Origin: Bacteroidota bacterium
GTDB taxonomy: Bacteria > Bacteroidota > Bacteroidia > Flavobacteriales > Flavobacteriaceae
Length of the DNA: 38,238 nt
Direction of reading: 5' to 3'
Assembly (NCBI GenBank): GCA_023446155.1
Contig: JAEXIT010000019.1
Coordinates: 1-38,238, forward strand
A program made the position numbers and the translations under genes. The notes beneath the pieces were generated by a model, which was given only the letters and a program-made list of their open reading frames with translations, was not told where the DNA came from and ran no database searches. Below, in pieces: positions 1 to 6,663 of the stretch (within the stretch, counting starts at the first letter, position 1; every line of letters begins with the position of its first letter).

Positions 1-83
1 TATCCATCGGAATAATGTTTCTCTAAAACCAACTCTACACATTCTAATTTAAATGCATAGTCATACTTTTGTTTTCTTTCCAT
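1..83 (-). CDS. Transposase OrfA, N-terminal fragment (cut by window edge)
   Basis: The partial reading frame begins at the ATG complementary to 81-83 and runs off the left edge. Its first residues are MERKQKYDYAFKLECVELVL, a charged start followed by an amphipathic helix, as in the helix-turn-helix OrfA of IS3-family transposases. OrfA binds the element's ends and is normally joined to the DDE OrfB by programmed frameshifting, which cannot be seen here. The ATG directly follows a hairpin and a run of six T, with no ribosome binding site. Confidence 0.75.
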   Translation of the reverse strand, partial: MERKQKYDYAFKLECVELVLEKHYSDG

Positions 84-89
84 AAAAAA

Positions 90-120
90 TGCCCCAAATA
101 GTGTCTAACTTTTTGGGGCA
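90..120 (-). terminator. Hairpin at IS end with T-run before the transposase start
   Basis: TGCCCCAAA and TTTGGGGCA form a perfect 9-bp stem around a 13-base loop. Read on the minus strand, the stem is followed by six T (84-89) and then at once by the transposase ATG. It has the shape of an intrinsic terminator for transcripts entering the IS from sucC. In a read-through RNA it would also fold right next to the start codon. Protection of a transposase from outside transcription is known for other IS elements (IS10, IS50); here it is inferred. Confidence 0.65.
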
Positions 121-166
121 TGTTCAAACTCAGGCTTTTATAATTATATAACGAGAATGTATTGTA

Positions 167-1360
167 TTATGACAAAGCAGCTTTAACTTGATCAGCAGCT
201 TCCTGGAATTCAACAGCAGATAAAATTGGCATACCGGAATTGTCGATCAATTCTTTTGCAATTTCAGCATTTGTTCCTTGTAAACGAACGATGATTGGCA
301 CATTAATGCTATCACCCATGTTTTTATAAGCATCAACCACACCTTGTGCTACACGGTCACAACGAACGATACCACCAAAGATGTTGATTAAAATTGCTTT
401 TACGTTTGGATCTTTTAAGATAATACGGAAAGCGGTTTCAACACGTTTCGCATCAGCTGTTCCACCTACGTCAAGGAAGTTAGCCGGTTCGAAACCTGCA
501 TGTTTGATTAAGTCCATAGTAGCCATTGCTAATCCGGCACCGTTAACCATACATCCTACGTTACCATCAAGGTCAACATAGTTTAATCCTACTTCTTTCG
601 CTTCTACTTCAATTGGATTTTCTTCACGAACATCACGCATTTCAGCATACGCTTTTTGACGGAATAAAGCATTGTCGTCTAAAACAACTTTTGCATCTAC
701 CGCTAAAATTTTATTATCAGATGTTTTTAAAACCGGGTTGATTTCGAAAAGAGAAGCATCAGCACCAACATAGGCATCGTATAAAGCGGCAACGAATTTC
801 ACCATATCTTTAAAAGCATCACCCGATAATCCTAAGTTAAAAGCGATTCTTCTCGCTTGGAAACCTTGTAAACCTACAGCAGGATCGATTTCTTCAGTAA
901 AGATTAAATGAGGTGTTTTTTCAGCCACTTCTTCAATATCCATACCCCCTTCGGTAGAATACATGATCATGTTACGTCCTTTACCTCTGTTTAATAAAAC
1001 AGACATATAAAATTCTGAAGTTTCACTTTCACCAGGATAGTAAACATCTTCCGCAACCAATACTTTGTGTACTTTTTTTCCTTCCGGCGGAGTTTGCGGC
1101 GTTACTAAATCCATTCCGATGATTTGACCGGCAATTTCCTGAACTTGCTCCAGGTTTTTAGCCAACTTAACACCACCACCTTTTCCACGGCCACCGGCGT
1201 GAATTTGTGCTTTGATTACATGCCATCCGGTTCCGGTTTCGGCAGTTAGTTGTTTTGCTTTTGCTACAGCTTCCTCGGCATTGTTAGCAACATAACCACG
1301 TTGTACTCTAACACCGTGACTAGCTAATATTTCTTTACCTTGATATTCGTGTAAATTCAT
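167..1360 (-). CDS. sucC: Succinyl-CoA synthetase beta subunit (ADP-forming)
   Basis: SucC joins with the SucD alpha subunit to interconvert succinyl-CoA and succinate with formation of ATP or GTP in the TCA cycle. The 397-residue length fits the family (E. coli about 388). The protein starts with the classic MNLHEYQGKEIL, followed by an ATP-grasp domain over roughly residues 1-235 with the glycine-rich AGGRGKGGGVKLA loop. The C-terminal CoA-ligase domain has LDVGGTA and the GGIVRCDRVAQG power-helix region. The ATG is the only sensible start. The partner sucD is not adjacent, as is common in Bacteroidota. A promoter with paired direct repeats lies upstream (1385-1423). No terminator of its own is visible before the IS 39 bases downstream. 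Confidence 0.97.
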   Translation of the reverse strand: MNLHEYQGKEILASHGVRVQRGYVANNAEEAVAKAKQLTAETGTGWHVIKAQIHAGGRGKGGGVKLAKNLEQVQEIAGQIIGMDLVTPQTPPEGKKVHKVLVAEDVYYPGESETSEFYMSVLLNRGKGRNMIMYSTEGGMDIEEVAEKTPHLIFTEEIDPAVGLQGFQARRIAFNLGLSGDAFKDMVKFVAALYDAYVGADASLFEINPVLKTSDNKILAVDAKVVLDDNALFRQKAYAEMRDVREENPIEVEAKEVGLNYVDLDGNVGCMVNGAGLAMATMDLIKHAGFEPANFLDVGGTADAKRVETAFRIILKDPNVKAILINIFGGIVRCDRVAQGVVDAYKNMGDSINVPIIVRLQGTNAEIAKELIDNSGMPILSAVEFQEAADQVKAALS

Positions 1361-1384
1361 AATTGGATACGTTTAGCTTTATTA

Positions 1385-1423
1385 TAAAGTGCCACAAAAA
1401 TAGCAAACTTGATTTAAAGTGCC
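1385..1423 (-). promoter_or_regulatory. sucC promoter with two direct repeats
   Basis: On the minus strand a TATTTTTG box (1395-1402) matches the Bacteroidota -7 consensus TAnnTTTG, about 35 bases before the sucC ATG. No clear -33 TTG is seen at the usual distance. The 9-mer GGCACTTTA (plus strand TAAAGTGCC) occurs at 1385-1393 and again at 1415-1423, exactly 30 bases apart. One copy sits near the start of transcription and one at the -33 position. This spacing, about three helical turns, suggests a paired regulator site; the regulator is unknown. Confidence 0.5.
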
Positions 1424-1518
1424 TAATTAAATTTAGATGAGTTTATGATTATGGGATTAAAAATAAAGCACTTTGACTGTTTTTTATTTTTGAATACGAC
1501 CAAATCGGATATAAATCA

Positions 1519-1548
1519 AAAAACGCCTTCCTTTCGGAAAGCGTTTTT
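1519..1548 (-). terminator. Intrinsic terminator of the ahpC operon
   Basis: An 8-bp stem (AAAAACGC with GCGTTTTT), continued by one wobble pair and four further pairs, closes on a GAAA tetraloop when read on the minus strand. T-runs lie on both sides, so it can work in both directions. It follows the stop of the 85-residue gene by 23 bases. Confidence 0.85.
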
Positions 1549-1571
1549 GATACTAATTTGGAGCGTCGGAC

Positions 1572-1829
1572 TTATTTGTCGATCGAGCCCAGAACCCGTT
1601 TCATAAAGCTGTTTAAGGCTTCTTTTTTGTCGGTTCCTTCTTTGATCATTTTATGTACTTCGAGTGCGCCATACATATTGGAGATTAATTCTCCGATAAC
1701 GTCCAGTTCTTCGTCTTTTAACGATGGAACTTCGGTTAGCGCTTCCAGTACTTCGATGGTTTCAATAAGGTAATCCTGGTCGTTCTCTTCAATGAACTGC
1801 GTAAGTTGTTTAATTACAGGTAATTTCAT
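1572..1829 (-). CDS. Small conserved protein next to thioredoxin (DUF6952-like)
   Basis: An 85-residue acidic, mostly helical protein with no signal peptide and no cysteine, so it is unlikely to be redox-active itself. It lies 2 bases after the thioredoxin-like gene and is the last gene of the ahpC operon, directly before the terminator. From memory, proteins of this size in the same position after a thioredoxin in flavobacteria are grouped as DUF6952; I cannot confirm this here. Its place suggests a role in peroxide or thiol stress, but no function can be read from the sequence. Confidence 0.8.
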   Translation of the reverse strand: MKLPVIKQLTQFIEENDQDYLIETIEVLEALTEVPSLKDEELDVIGELISNMYGALEVHKMIKEGTDKKEALNSFMKRVLGSIDK

Positions 1830-1831
1830 AA

Positions 1832-2140
1832 TTATGCGATTTCATTTACCAATTCCGACAACACTTCTGCTTTATTGGTTTGCGATTGGTTTACCAAAGC
1901 ACCGTTCACGAAAGTAGCAAAAGTAGGCAGGTTGCTCACATTAGCCAGTTTTCGGGATTCCGGAGAATTTTCGGCATCAACCAATACAAAAGTGATATTT
2001 TCTTTTTCGGAAGCCAGTTTTTTAAATTTTGGCTTCATGATACGGCAGTTTCCACACCAGGAAGCAGAAAATTGTACCACCACTTTTTCGTTAGCATTTA
2101 CCAACTCCTGTAGTTTATCTTCATTTAATTCAATTAACAT
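1832..2140 (-). CDS. Thioredoxin-like protein with CGNC active site
   Basis: A 102-residue cytoplasmic thioredoxin fold. The active site is WCGNC (C29, C32) instead of the usual WCGPC, and the cis-proline motif NLPTF lies near residue 90. Replacing proline by asparagine between the cysteines normally changes the redox potential. It is 17 bases downstream of the peroxiredoxin gene in the same operon, and no AhpF-type reductase gene is present. A likely role is therefore to reduce the oxidised peroxiredoxin; this is an inference from the neighbourhood. Confidence 0.88.
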   Translation of the reverse strand: MLIELNEDKLQELVNANEKVVVQFSASWCGNCRIMKPKFKKLASEKENITFVLVDAENSPESRKLANVSNLPTFATFVNGALVNQSQTNKAEVLSELVNEIA

Positions 2141-2157
2141 AGCAATTTTTTTTAGAA

Positions 2158-2793
2158 TTAGTTATTTAAGTAGTTTGCAACACCTTCTCTGGTAGCAAAC
2201 ATCGCTTCTTTTCCTTCTTCCCAGTTAGCAGGACAAACCTCACCTTTTGTCTGAACGTGTGTATACGCGTCGATAAGACGTAAGTACTCGTTTACGTTTC
2301 TACCAAGAGGCATATCGTTTACACTTTCGTGGAAAATTTTTCCGGTTTCGTCTACTAAATATGTAGCACGGTAGGTTACGTTAGAACCTTCGATAATAAC
2401 CGTATCCAATTCGTCATTGTAATTCGCTGTTTCGATATCTAAAATACCTAAGATGTTCGAAAGGTTACGTGTTGTATCGGCTAAGATCGGGTAGGTAACA
2501 CCTTCGATACCACCGTTTGCTTTTGGTGTGTTTAACCAGGCAAAGTGAACTTCGTTAGTATCACAAGAAGCACCGATTACGATTGTGTTTCTTTTTTCGA
2601 ATTCAGGTAAAGCAGCTTGAAAGGCGTGTAATTCAGTTGGACAAACAAAAGTAAAGTCTTTTGGATACCAAAATAATAATACTTTTTTGTTGTTTTTAGT
2701 TGCTTCTTCGAAGATGTTGATTTTTAAATTATCACCCATTTCGGAGATAGCGTCAATTGCAATGCTTGGAAATTTTTTACCTACTAATGACAT
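2158..2793 (-). CDS. Typical 2-Cys peroxiredoxin (AhpC/TSA family)
   Basis: The enzyme reduces hydrogen peroxide and organic peroxides in the cytoplasm using a cysteine thiol. It has 211 residues. The peroxidatic cysteine is C51 in FTFVCPTE, with T48 and P44 of the PxxxTxxC motif; the conserved arginine is R142. The resolving cysteine is C187 in EVCPANW. The GG(L/I)xG region is GGIEG, and the C-terminus lacks a standard YF motif, which may make it less easily over-oxidised. It is first in an operon with a thioredoxin-like protein and a small protein. A -7 box and a palindrome lie just upstream. AhpC is the usual name for such proteins, but the paralogue cannot be fixed. Confidence 0.95.
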   Translation of the reverse strand: MSLVGKKFPSIAIDAISEMGDNLKINIFEEATKNNKKVLLFWYPKDFTFVCPTELHAFQAALPEFEKRNTIVIGASCDTNEVHFAWLNTPKANGGIEGVTYPILADTTRNLSNILGILDIETANYNDELDTVIIEGSNVTYRATYLVDETGKIFHESVNDMPLGRNVNEYLRLIDAYTHVQTKGEVCPANWEEGKEAMFATREGVANYLNN

Positions 2794-2833
2794 AATTTTA
2801 ATGAATTTTAAAGATTATTATTTTTTTGCAGTA

Positions 2834-2856
2834 CAAAAGTAGCCAATTCTGATTGG
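2834..2856 (-). promoter_or_regulatory. Promoter and palindrome upstream of the peroxiredoxin gene
   Basis: Read on the minus strand, TACTTTTG (2834-2841) matches the Bacteroidota -7 box. Immediately upstream, CCAAT-TCTG-ATTGG (2843-2856) is a perfect inverted repeat with 5-bp arms, placed in the promoter spacer where a repressor would block or an activator would bind. No TTG is seen at the -33 distance, which would fit a promoter that needs an activator. The OxyR consensus is not recognisable. Confidence 0.45.
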
Positions 2857-3058
2857 ACCTTTCTATTAAGTTTGATTATTATTTTTTATTTTACTATAAA
2901 GAAATACTATTTTTAAAAGGGTTATGACTTTATTTTCAGTGGAGAAGACAATTTATAAATTGGTTTTATATATTTGTTTTTATTAGCAGAAAAAAAAAGT
3001 TATGTTTAATTTATTGTTAATAATCCTAAAACTAACCGATTACGCACAAAAATAATTT

Positions 3059-5011
3059 ATGAGTTTTTCCAATTTATTTCGAAAAAAATCCGTTGAAGAC
3101 ATATTAAAGCAGGTAAAACAGAATGCTGCCGATGGTCACGGAGCCCTTGGTAAGCATTTAACGACAAAGGATTTAACCGCATTTGGAATTGCAGCCATAG
3201 TGGGAGCCGGAATTTTCAGTACGATTGGAAAGGCGAGTTCCGATGGCGGTCCGGCCGTTATCTTCTTATTCCTTTTTACGGCTTTGGCTTGTGGATTTGC
3301 AGCCTTTGCGTATGCCGAATTTGCGTCGATGGTTCCGGTTTCGGGAAGTGCTTATACCTATTCGTATGTCGCTTTTGGAGAATTAATCGCGTGGATTATC
3401 GGTTGGGCATTAATTATGGAGTATGCGATCGGAAATATTACCGTTGCGATTTCCTGGAGTGATTATTTTACCGGTTTACTCGAAAGTGGCGGGATACACC
3501 TTCCACAGTGGATACAAATGGATTACCTGACGGCTTCCAATGGTTATGCCGAAGCTACGGCACTGATGCAGGGCGGGAAGTCTTTCGAAAACCTCAGTGC
3601 AGCGTTACAAGCAGCGCACACAGCCTGGACGACTTCGCCGGTTATCGGTTCGTTTCACTTTGTAGCCGATTTGCCAGCGTTATTGATCATTATAATTATC
3701 ACCTGGTTGGTGTACCGTGGGATGAAGGAATCCCGTAATGCCAGTAATGTAATGGTGGTGGTAAAACTGGCGATTATTTTGTTGGTTATTGCCGTAGGTG
3801 TATTTTATGTAGATACGGCAAACTGGAATCCGTTTGCGCCAAATGGAATTAACGGGGTTTTAAAAGGTGTTTCGGCGGTTTTCTTTGCTTATATCGGATT
3901 TGATGCGATCTCAACAACGGCTGAGGAGTGTAAAAATCCGCAACGAGACTTACCGCGCGGAATGATGTGGGCGATTGTGATTTGTACCATATTATATATC
4001 GTGATTGCCTTGGTGTTAACCGGGATGGTGAATTATAAAGAATTAAATGTAGGCGATCCGCTGGCATTTGTATTTGAAAAACTCGACTTGAAATGGTTGT
4101 CCGGTATCATTGCCGTAAGTGCTGTGGTCGCGATGGCCAGTGTATTGTTGGTTTTCCAGATGGGGCAACCGCGAATCTGGATGAGTATGAGCCGCGACGG
4201 GTTGTTGCCAAAGCGTTTTTCCAAAGTGCACCCGAAATACAAAACACCATCGTATGCTACTATTGTAACCGGTTTTGTAGTAGCCGTACCGGCTTTGTTT
4301 CTAAATCTTACCATGGTAACCGATTTATGTAGTATCGGAACCTTGTTTGCGTTCGTACTGGTATGTGCCGGAGTTTTGGTGTTACAGGACCGTAAAGACA
4401 TTCCAAGAGGAAAATTTAAAACGCCTTATATCAATGCCAAATACATCGCACCGTTATTGGTTATCGTAGGTTTGGTAATGGCTTTTACCGTGAATAAAAA
4501 AGCGACGATGGATTTTATTACTAATGTGCCGCAGGTTAACGAACCGTCGGCTATAGTAACGGCATTATCAAAAGAAGAGACAACCATGGTGTACAATCAG
4601 TTGTTACAAGGGGATAAGGCACATATCGCCAGAGAAACGCAGGATTTAGAACACATTCTAAGTAATTATAAAGAAGAAGATGCGGTAAAATATGCGGAAA
4701 TGGTGGCCGATTTACCCATAAAAGACTCCGTGAAATACGAAAGCGGATTGGCTTTATTTCAGCATAAAATACCCATGTGGATCTTTTTTATCGTTTTGAT
4801 AGGATTAACCGTCTGGGCCTATAAAAAGAGCTTGTCCCTGATTCCGCTTCTGGGATTAATCTGTTGTCTGTATATGATGGCGGAACTAAGTGTTTGGAAT
4901 TGGATTTATTTCTCAATTTGGCTCTTAATTGGCCTGGCAATTTACTTTGGCTATAGTCAGAAAAACAGTAAATTGAACTATAATAAAATAGAAGCAAGTT
5001 TAAACGATTAA
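3059..5011 (+). CDS. APC-family amino acid permease with extra C-terminal region
   Basis: An inner-membrane amino acid transporter of the cationic-amino-acid-transporter type. The TM1 motif IVGAGIFSTIG lies at residues 47-57, followed by about 12 membrane segments to residue 477, including the family motif FFAYIGFDAISTTAEE near 275-290. At 650 residues it is much longer than a plain APC permease (about 450-500). Two insertions explain this: an extracytoplasmic loop of about 60 residues (138-200), and a charged soluble stretch (478-571) followed by three more hydrophobic segments (572-635). The substrate cannot be read from the sequence. It is first of a three-gene run, 40 bases before the kinase. 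Confidence 0.9.
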   Translation: MSFSNLFRKKSVEDILKQVKQNAADGHGALGKHLTTKDLTAFGIAAIVGAGIFSTIGKASSDGGPAVIFLFLFTALACGFAAFAYAEFASMVPVSGSAYTYSYVAFGELIAWIIGWALIMEYAIGNITVAISWSDYFTGLLESGGIHLPQWIQMDYLTASNGYAEATALMQGGKSFENLSAALQAAHTAWTTSPVIGSFHFVADLPALLIIIIITWLVYRGMKESRNASNVMVVVKLAIILLVIAVGVFYVDTANWNPFAPNGINGVLKGVSAVFFAYIGFDAISTTAEECKNPQRDLPRGMMWAIVICTILYIVIALVLTGMVNYKELNVGDPLAFVFEKLDLKWLSGIIAVSAVVAMASVLLVFQMGQPRIWMSMSRDGLLPKRFSKVHPKYKTPSYATIVTGFVVAVPALFLNLTMVTDLCSIGTLFAFVLVCAGVLVLQDRKDIPRGKFKTPYINAKYIAPLLVIVGLVMAFTVNKKATMDFITNVPQVNEPSAIVTALSKEETTMVYNQLLQGDKAHIARETQDLEHILSNYKEEDAVKYAEMVADLPIKDSVKYESGLALFQHKIPMWIFFIVLIGLTVWAYKKSLSLIPLLGLICCLYMMAELSVWNWIYFSIWLLIGLAIYFGYSQKNSKLNYNKIEASLND

Positions 5012-5051
5012 ACAGCTTTTTTATAGGTAGGTTAATTTAATATAGTAGATC

Positions 5052-5903
5052 ATGACATTAAAATTAGTAGTGGATAGCGGTTCAACAAAAGCGGATTGGA
5101 TTGCACTGGATGAAAAAGGAAATATACAGTTTACAGCAACCACTTTGGGGTTAAATCCGGAAGTGTTGGAAAAGGACGAAGTACTGGAGCGTATGTCGCA
5201 GCGTTTTGATATTTCGCATAATAAAGATAAGGTTACCCATTTATTTTTTTATGGAGCCGGTTGTGGTACCGATCGGATGAAGAATTTTTTAGCCGATGTT
5301 TTTAGCGAATATTTTCCCAATGCAGAAGTAGTCGTTCATGAAGATACCTATGCAGCGGTATATGCGACCACACCACGTGATGAAGAGGCGATCGTATGTA
5401 TTTTGGGTACGGGGTCGAATTGTAGTTATTTCGACGGAAAAGAATTACATCAAAAAGTGCAATCGTTAGGGTATATCGCTATGGACGATTGTAGTGGAAA
5501 CCGTTTTGGGCGCCATCTGATCCGGGCGTATTACTTTGGTACGATGCCAAAAGAACTGGCCGAAAAATTTGAAAAAGAATACGATCTCGATCCGGATGTG
5601 ATCAAACACAATTTTTATAAGGTGCCGAATCCAAATGCCTATATGGCTACTTTTGCCAAGTTTCTGATTCAGCATAAAGATCACGAGTTTATCCGTGCAA
5701 TTGTCGTAAAAGAAATGCAGTTCTTCGTAGATCACTATATTATGCAATATGAAAACTGTAAAGAGATACCGGTGCATTTTATCGGATCGATAGCCTATTA
5801 TCTGAAAAGTGAACTTCAGGAAATACTGGCAAAAAGCGGGCTAACCTTAGGAAATGTCTACCGCAAACCGATAGACGGATTAATTAATTATCACACAGTA
5901 TAA
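5052..5903 (+). CDS. N-acetylglucosamine kinase-like protein (BadF/BadG family)
   Basis: A sugar kinase of the ASKHA fold, 283 residues. The N-terminal phosphate-binding motif is VVDSGSTKADW (residues 6-16) and the second is LGTGSNC near 122. The region SLGYIAMDDCSGNRFGR is typical of flavobacterial proteins annotated as GlcNAc kinase, which phosphorylate GlcNAc or MurNAc recovered from peptidoglycan. It lies between an amino acid permease and methylglyoxal synthase, with only one base between its stop and the next ATG. Substrate specificity is inferred from family membership only. Confidence 0.85.
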   Translation: MTLKLVVDSGSTKADWIALDEKGNIQFTATTLGLNPEVLEKDEVLERMSQRFDISHNKDKVTHLFFYGAGCGTDRMKNFLADVFSEYFPNAEVVVHEDTYAAVYATTPRDEEAIVCILGTGSNCSYFDGKELHQKVQSLGYIAMDDCSGNRFGRHLIRAYYFGTMPKELAEKFEKEYDLDPDVIKHNFYKVPNPNAYMATFAKFLIQHKDHEFIRAIVVKEMQFFVDHYIMQYENCKEIPVHFIGSIAYYLKSELQEILAKSGLTLGNVYRKPIDGLINYHTV

Positions 5904-5904
5904 A

Positions 5905-6279
5905 ATGGAAATAGCAGTAATTGCCCATGATGGTATGAAAGCCGATCTGGTTCAGTTTTTAAACGAACACAAAGCTTTTTTGCAATCGGAAGGGATCTCC
6001 CTTATTGCCACCGGAACCACCGGAACGAAAGCACAGAATGCCGGATTTAAAGTGATGCGGATGTTGTCCGGTCCCTTGGGAGGTGATGCGCAAATCGCGG
6101 CACGGGTAGCGGAAGGAAAATGCAATATGGTATTGTTTTTTAAAGATCCTTTAGCAAAACACCCTCATGAGCCAGATATCAACATGCTCATAAGGGTGTG
6201 TGATGTACATAATGTACCTTTGGCAACCAATCAGGCGACAGCCGAATTATTGCTAAAAGCTATTTCTCTGCAATCATAG
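5905..6279 (+). CDS. mgsA: Methylglyoxal synthase
   Basis: It converts dihydroxyacetone phosphate to methylglyoxal and phosphate, a bypass of lower glycolysis that frees phosphate when sugar phosphates build up. The 124-residue chain aligns along its length with E. coli MgsA: AHDGMK near the start, ATGTTG at 35-40, SGPLGGD with the catalytic aspartate D61, FFKDPL and PHEPD around 78-90, and the ATNQATAELL C-terminal motif. It starts one base after the kinase stop, so translation is probably coupled. Its 3' end overlaps the convergent ridA gene by 20 bases. Confidence 0.95.
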   Translation: MEIAVIAHDGMKADLVQFLNEHKAFLQSEGISLIATGTTGTKAQNAGFKVMRMLSGPLGGDAQIAARVAEGKCNMVLFFKDPLAKHPHEPDINMLIRVCDVHNVPLATNQATAELLLKAISLQS

Positions 6280-6643
6280 AAATTTCCACATTAACGTTTT
6301 TAGGCAAACAAGCCACTTGAACCGTTTCGCGTGCCGGAGCGGTTTTTTCGTTAAAATAAGCGCCGTAAACCCCGTTTATTTTGGCGAAATCGTTCATGTC
6401 GCTAATAAAGATAGTCGTCTTAACAACGTTTTCAAACGTCATTCCCGCCGCTTCCAATACCGCTTTCATGTTTTCCATTACCTGCTTGGTTTCCACTTCA
6501 ATGGAAGAGGTGATTAATTCGCCGGTTTTCGGATCCAAAGCAATTTGCCCGGAAGTATATAACGTTCGCTCGTTTACCAGGACAGCCTGACTGTATGGAC
6601 CGATCGGAGCCGGTGCATTCTCGGTAAAAATAATCTGTTTCAT
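6260..6643 (-). CDS. ridA: RidA family enamine/imine deaminase
   Basis: RidA hydrolyses reactive enamines and imines, such as 2-aminoacrylate formed by PLP enzymes, before they damage other enzymes. The 127-residue protein has the family's full length. Key residues match E. coli numbering: R105 in APARETVQV and E120 in VNVEIS, with the GPYSQAV motif at 15-21 and SGQIALDP at 31-38. It lies 20 bases after lptD on the same strand and is probably co-transcribed with it. It overlaps mgsA by 20 bases tail to tail. Confidence 0.95.
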   Translation of the reverse strand: MKQIIFTENAPAPIGPYSQAVLVNERTLYTSGQIALDPKTGELITSSIEVETKQVMENMKAVLEAAGMTFENVVKTTIFISDMNDFAKINGVYGAYFNEKTAPARETVQVACLPKNVNVEISMIAEK

Positions 6644-6663
6644 GCTATTGTATTTTTTAATGA

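Larger units (their letters stand above)
1..127 (-). mobile_element. Left-end fragment of IS3-type insertion sequence (copy 1)
   Basis: These 127 bases are the exact reverse complement of positions 38112-38238. They hold the end of an insertion sequence and the start of its transposase, which reads out of the window to the left. The likely terminus, read on the minus strand, is TGAACATGCCCC near position 126, followed by AAGTTAGACACT, a motif typical of IS3-family (IS150-like) ends. The identity stops between 127 and 128, which marks the inner boundary. It lies 39 bases past the stop codon of sucC. The far end of the element and the target duplication are outside the window. The family call rests on the end motif and the OrfA-like start. 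Confidence 0.85.

Noticed and set aside
1400..1425. Sigma-54 promoter upstream of sucC (GGCAC and TTTGC)
   Set aside because: The distance between GG and GC is 17 bases, not the required 10, and a standard -7 box is present.
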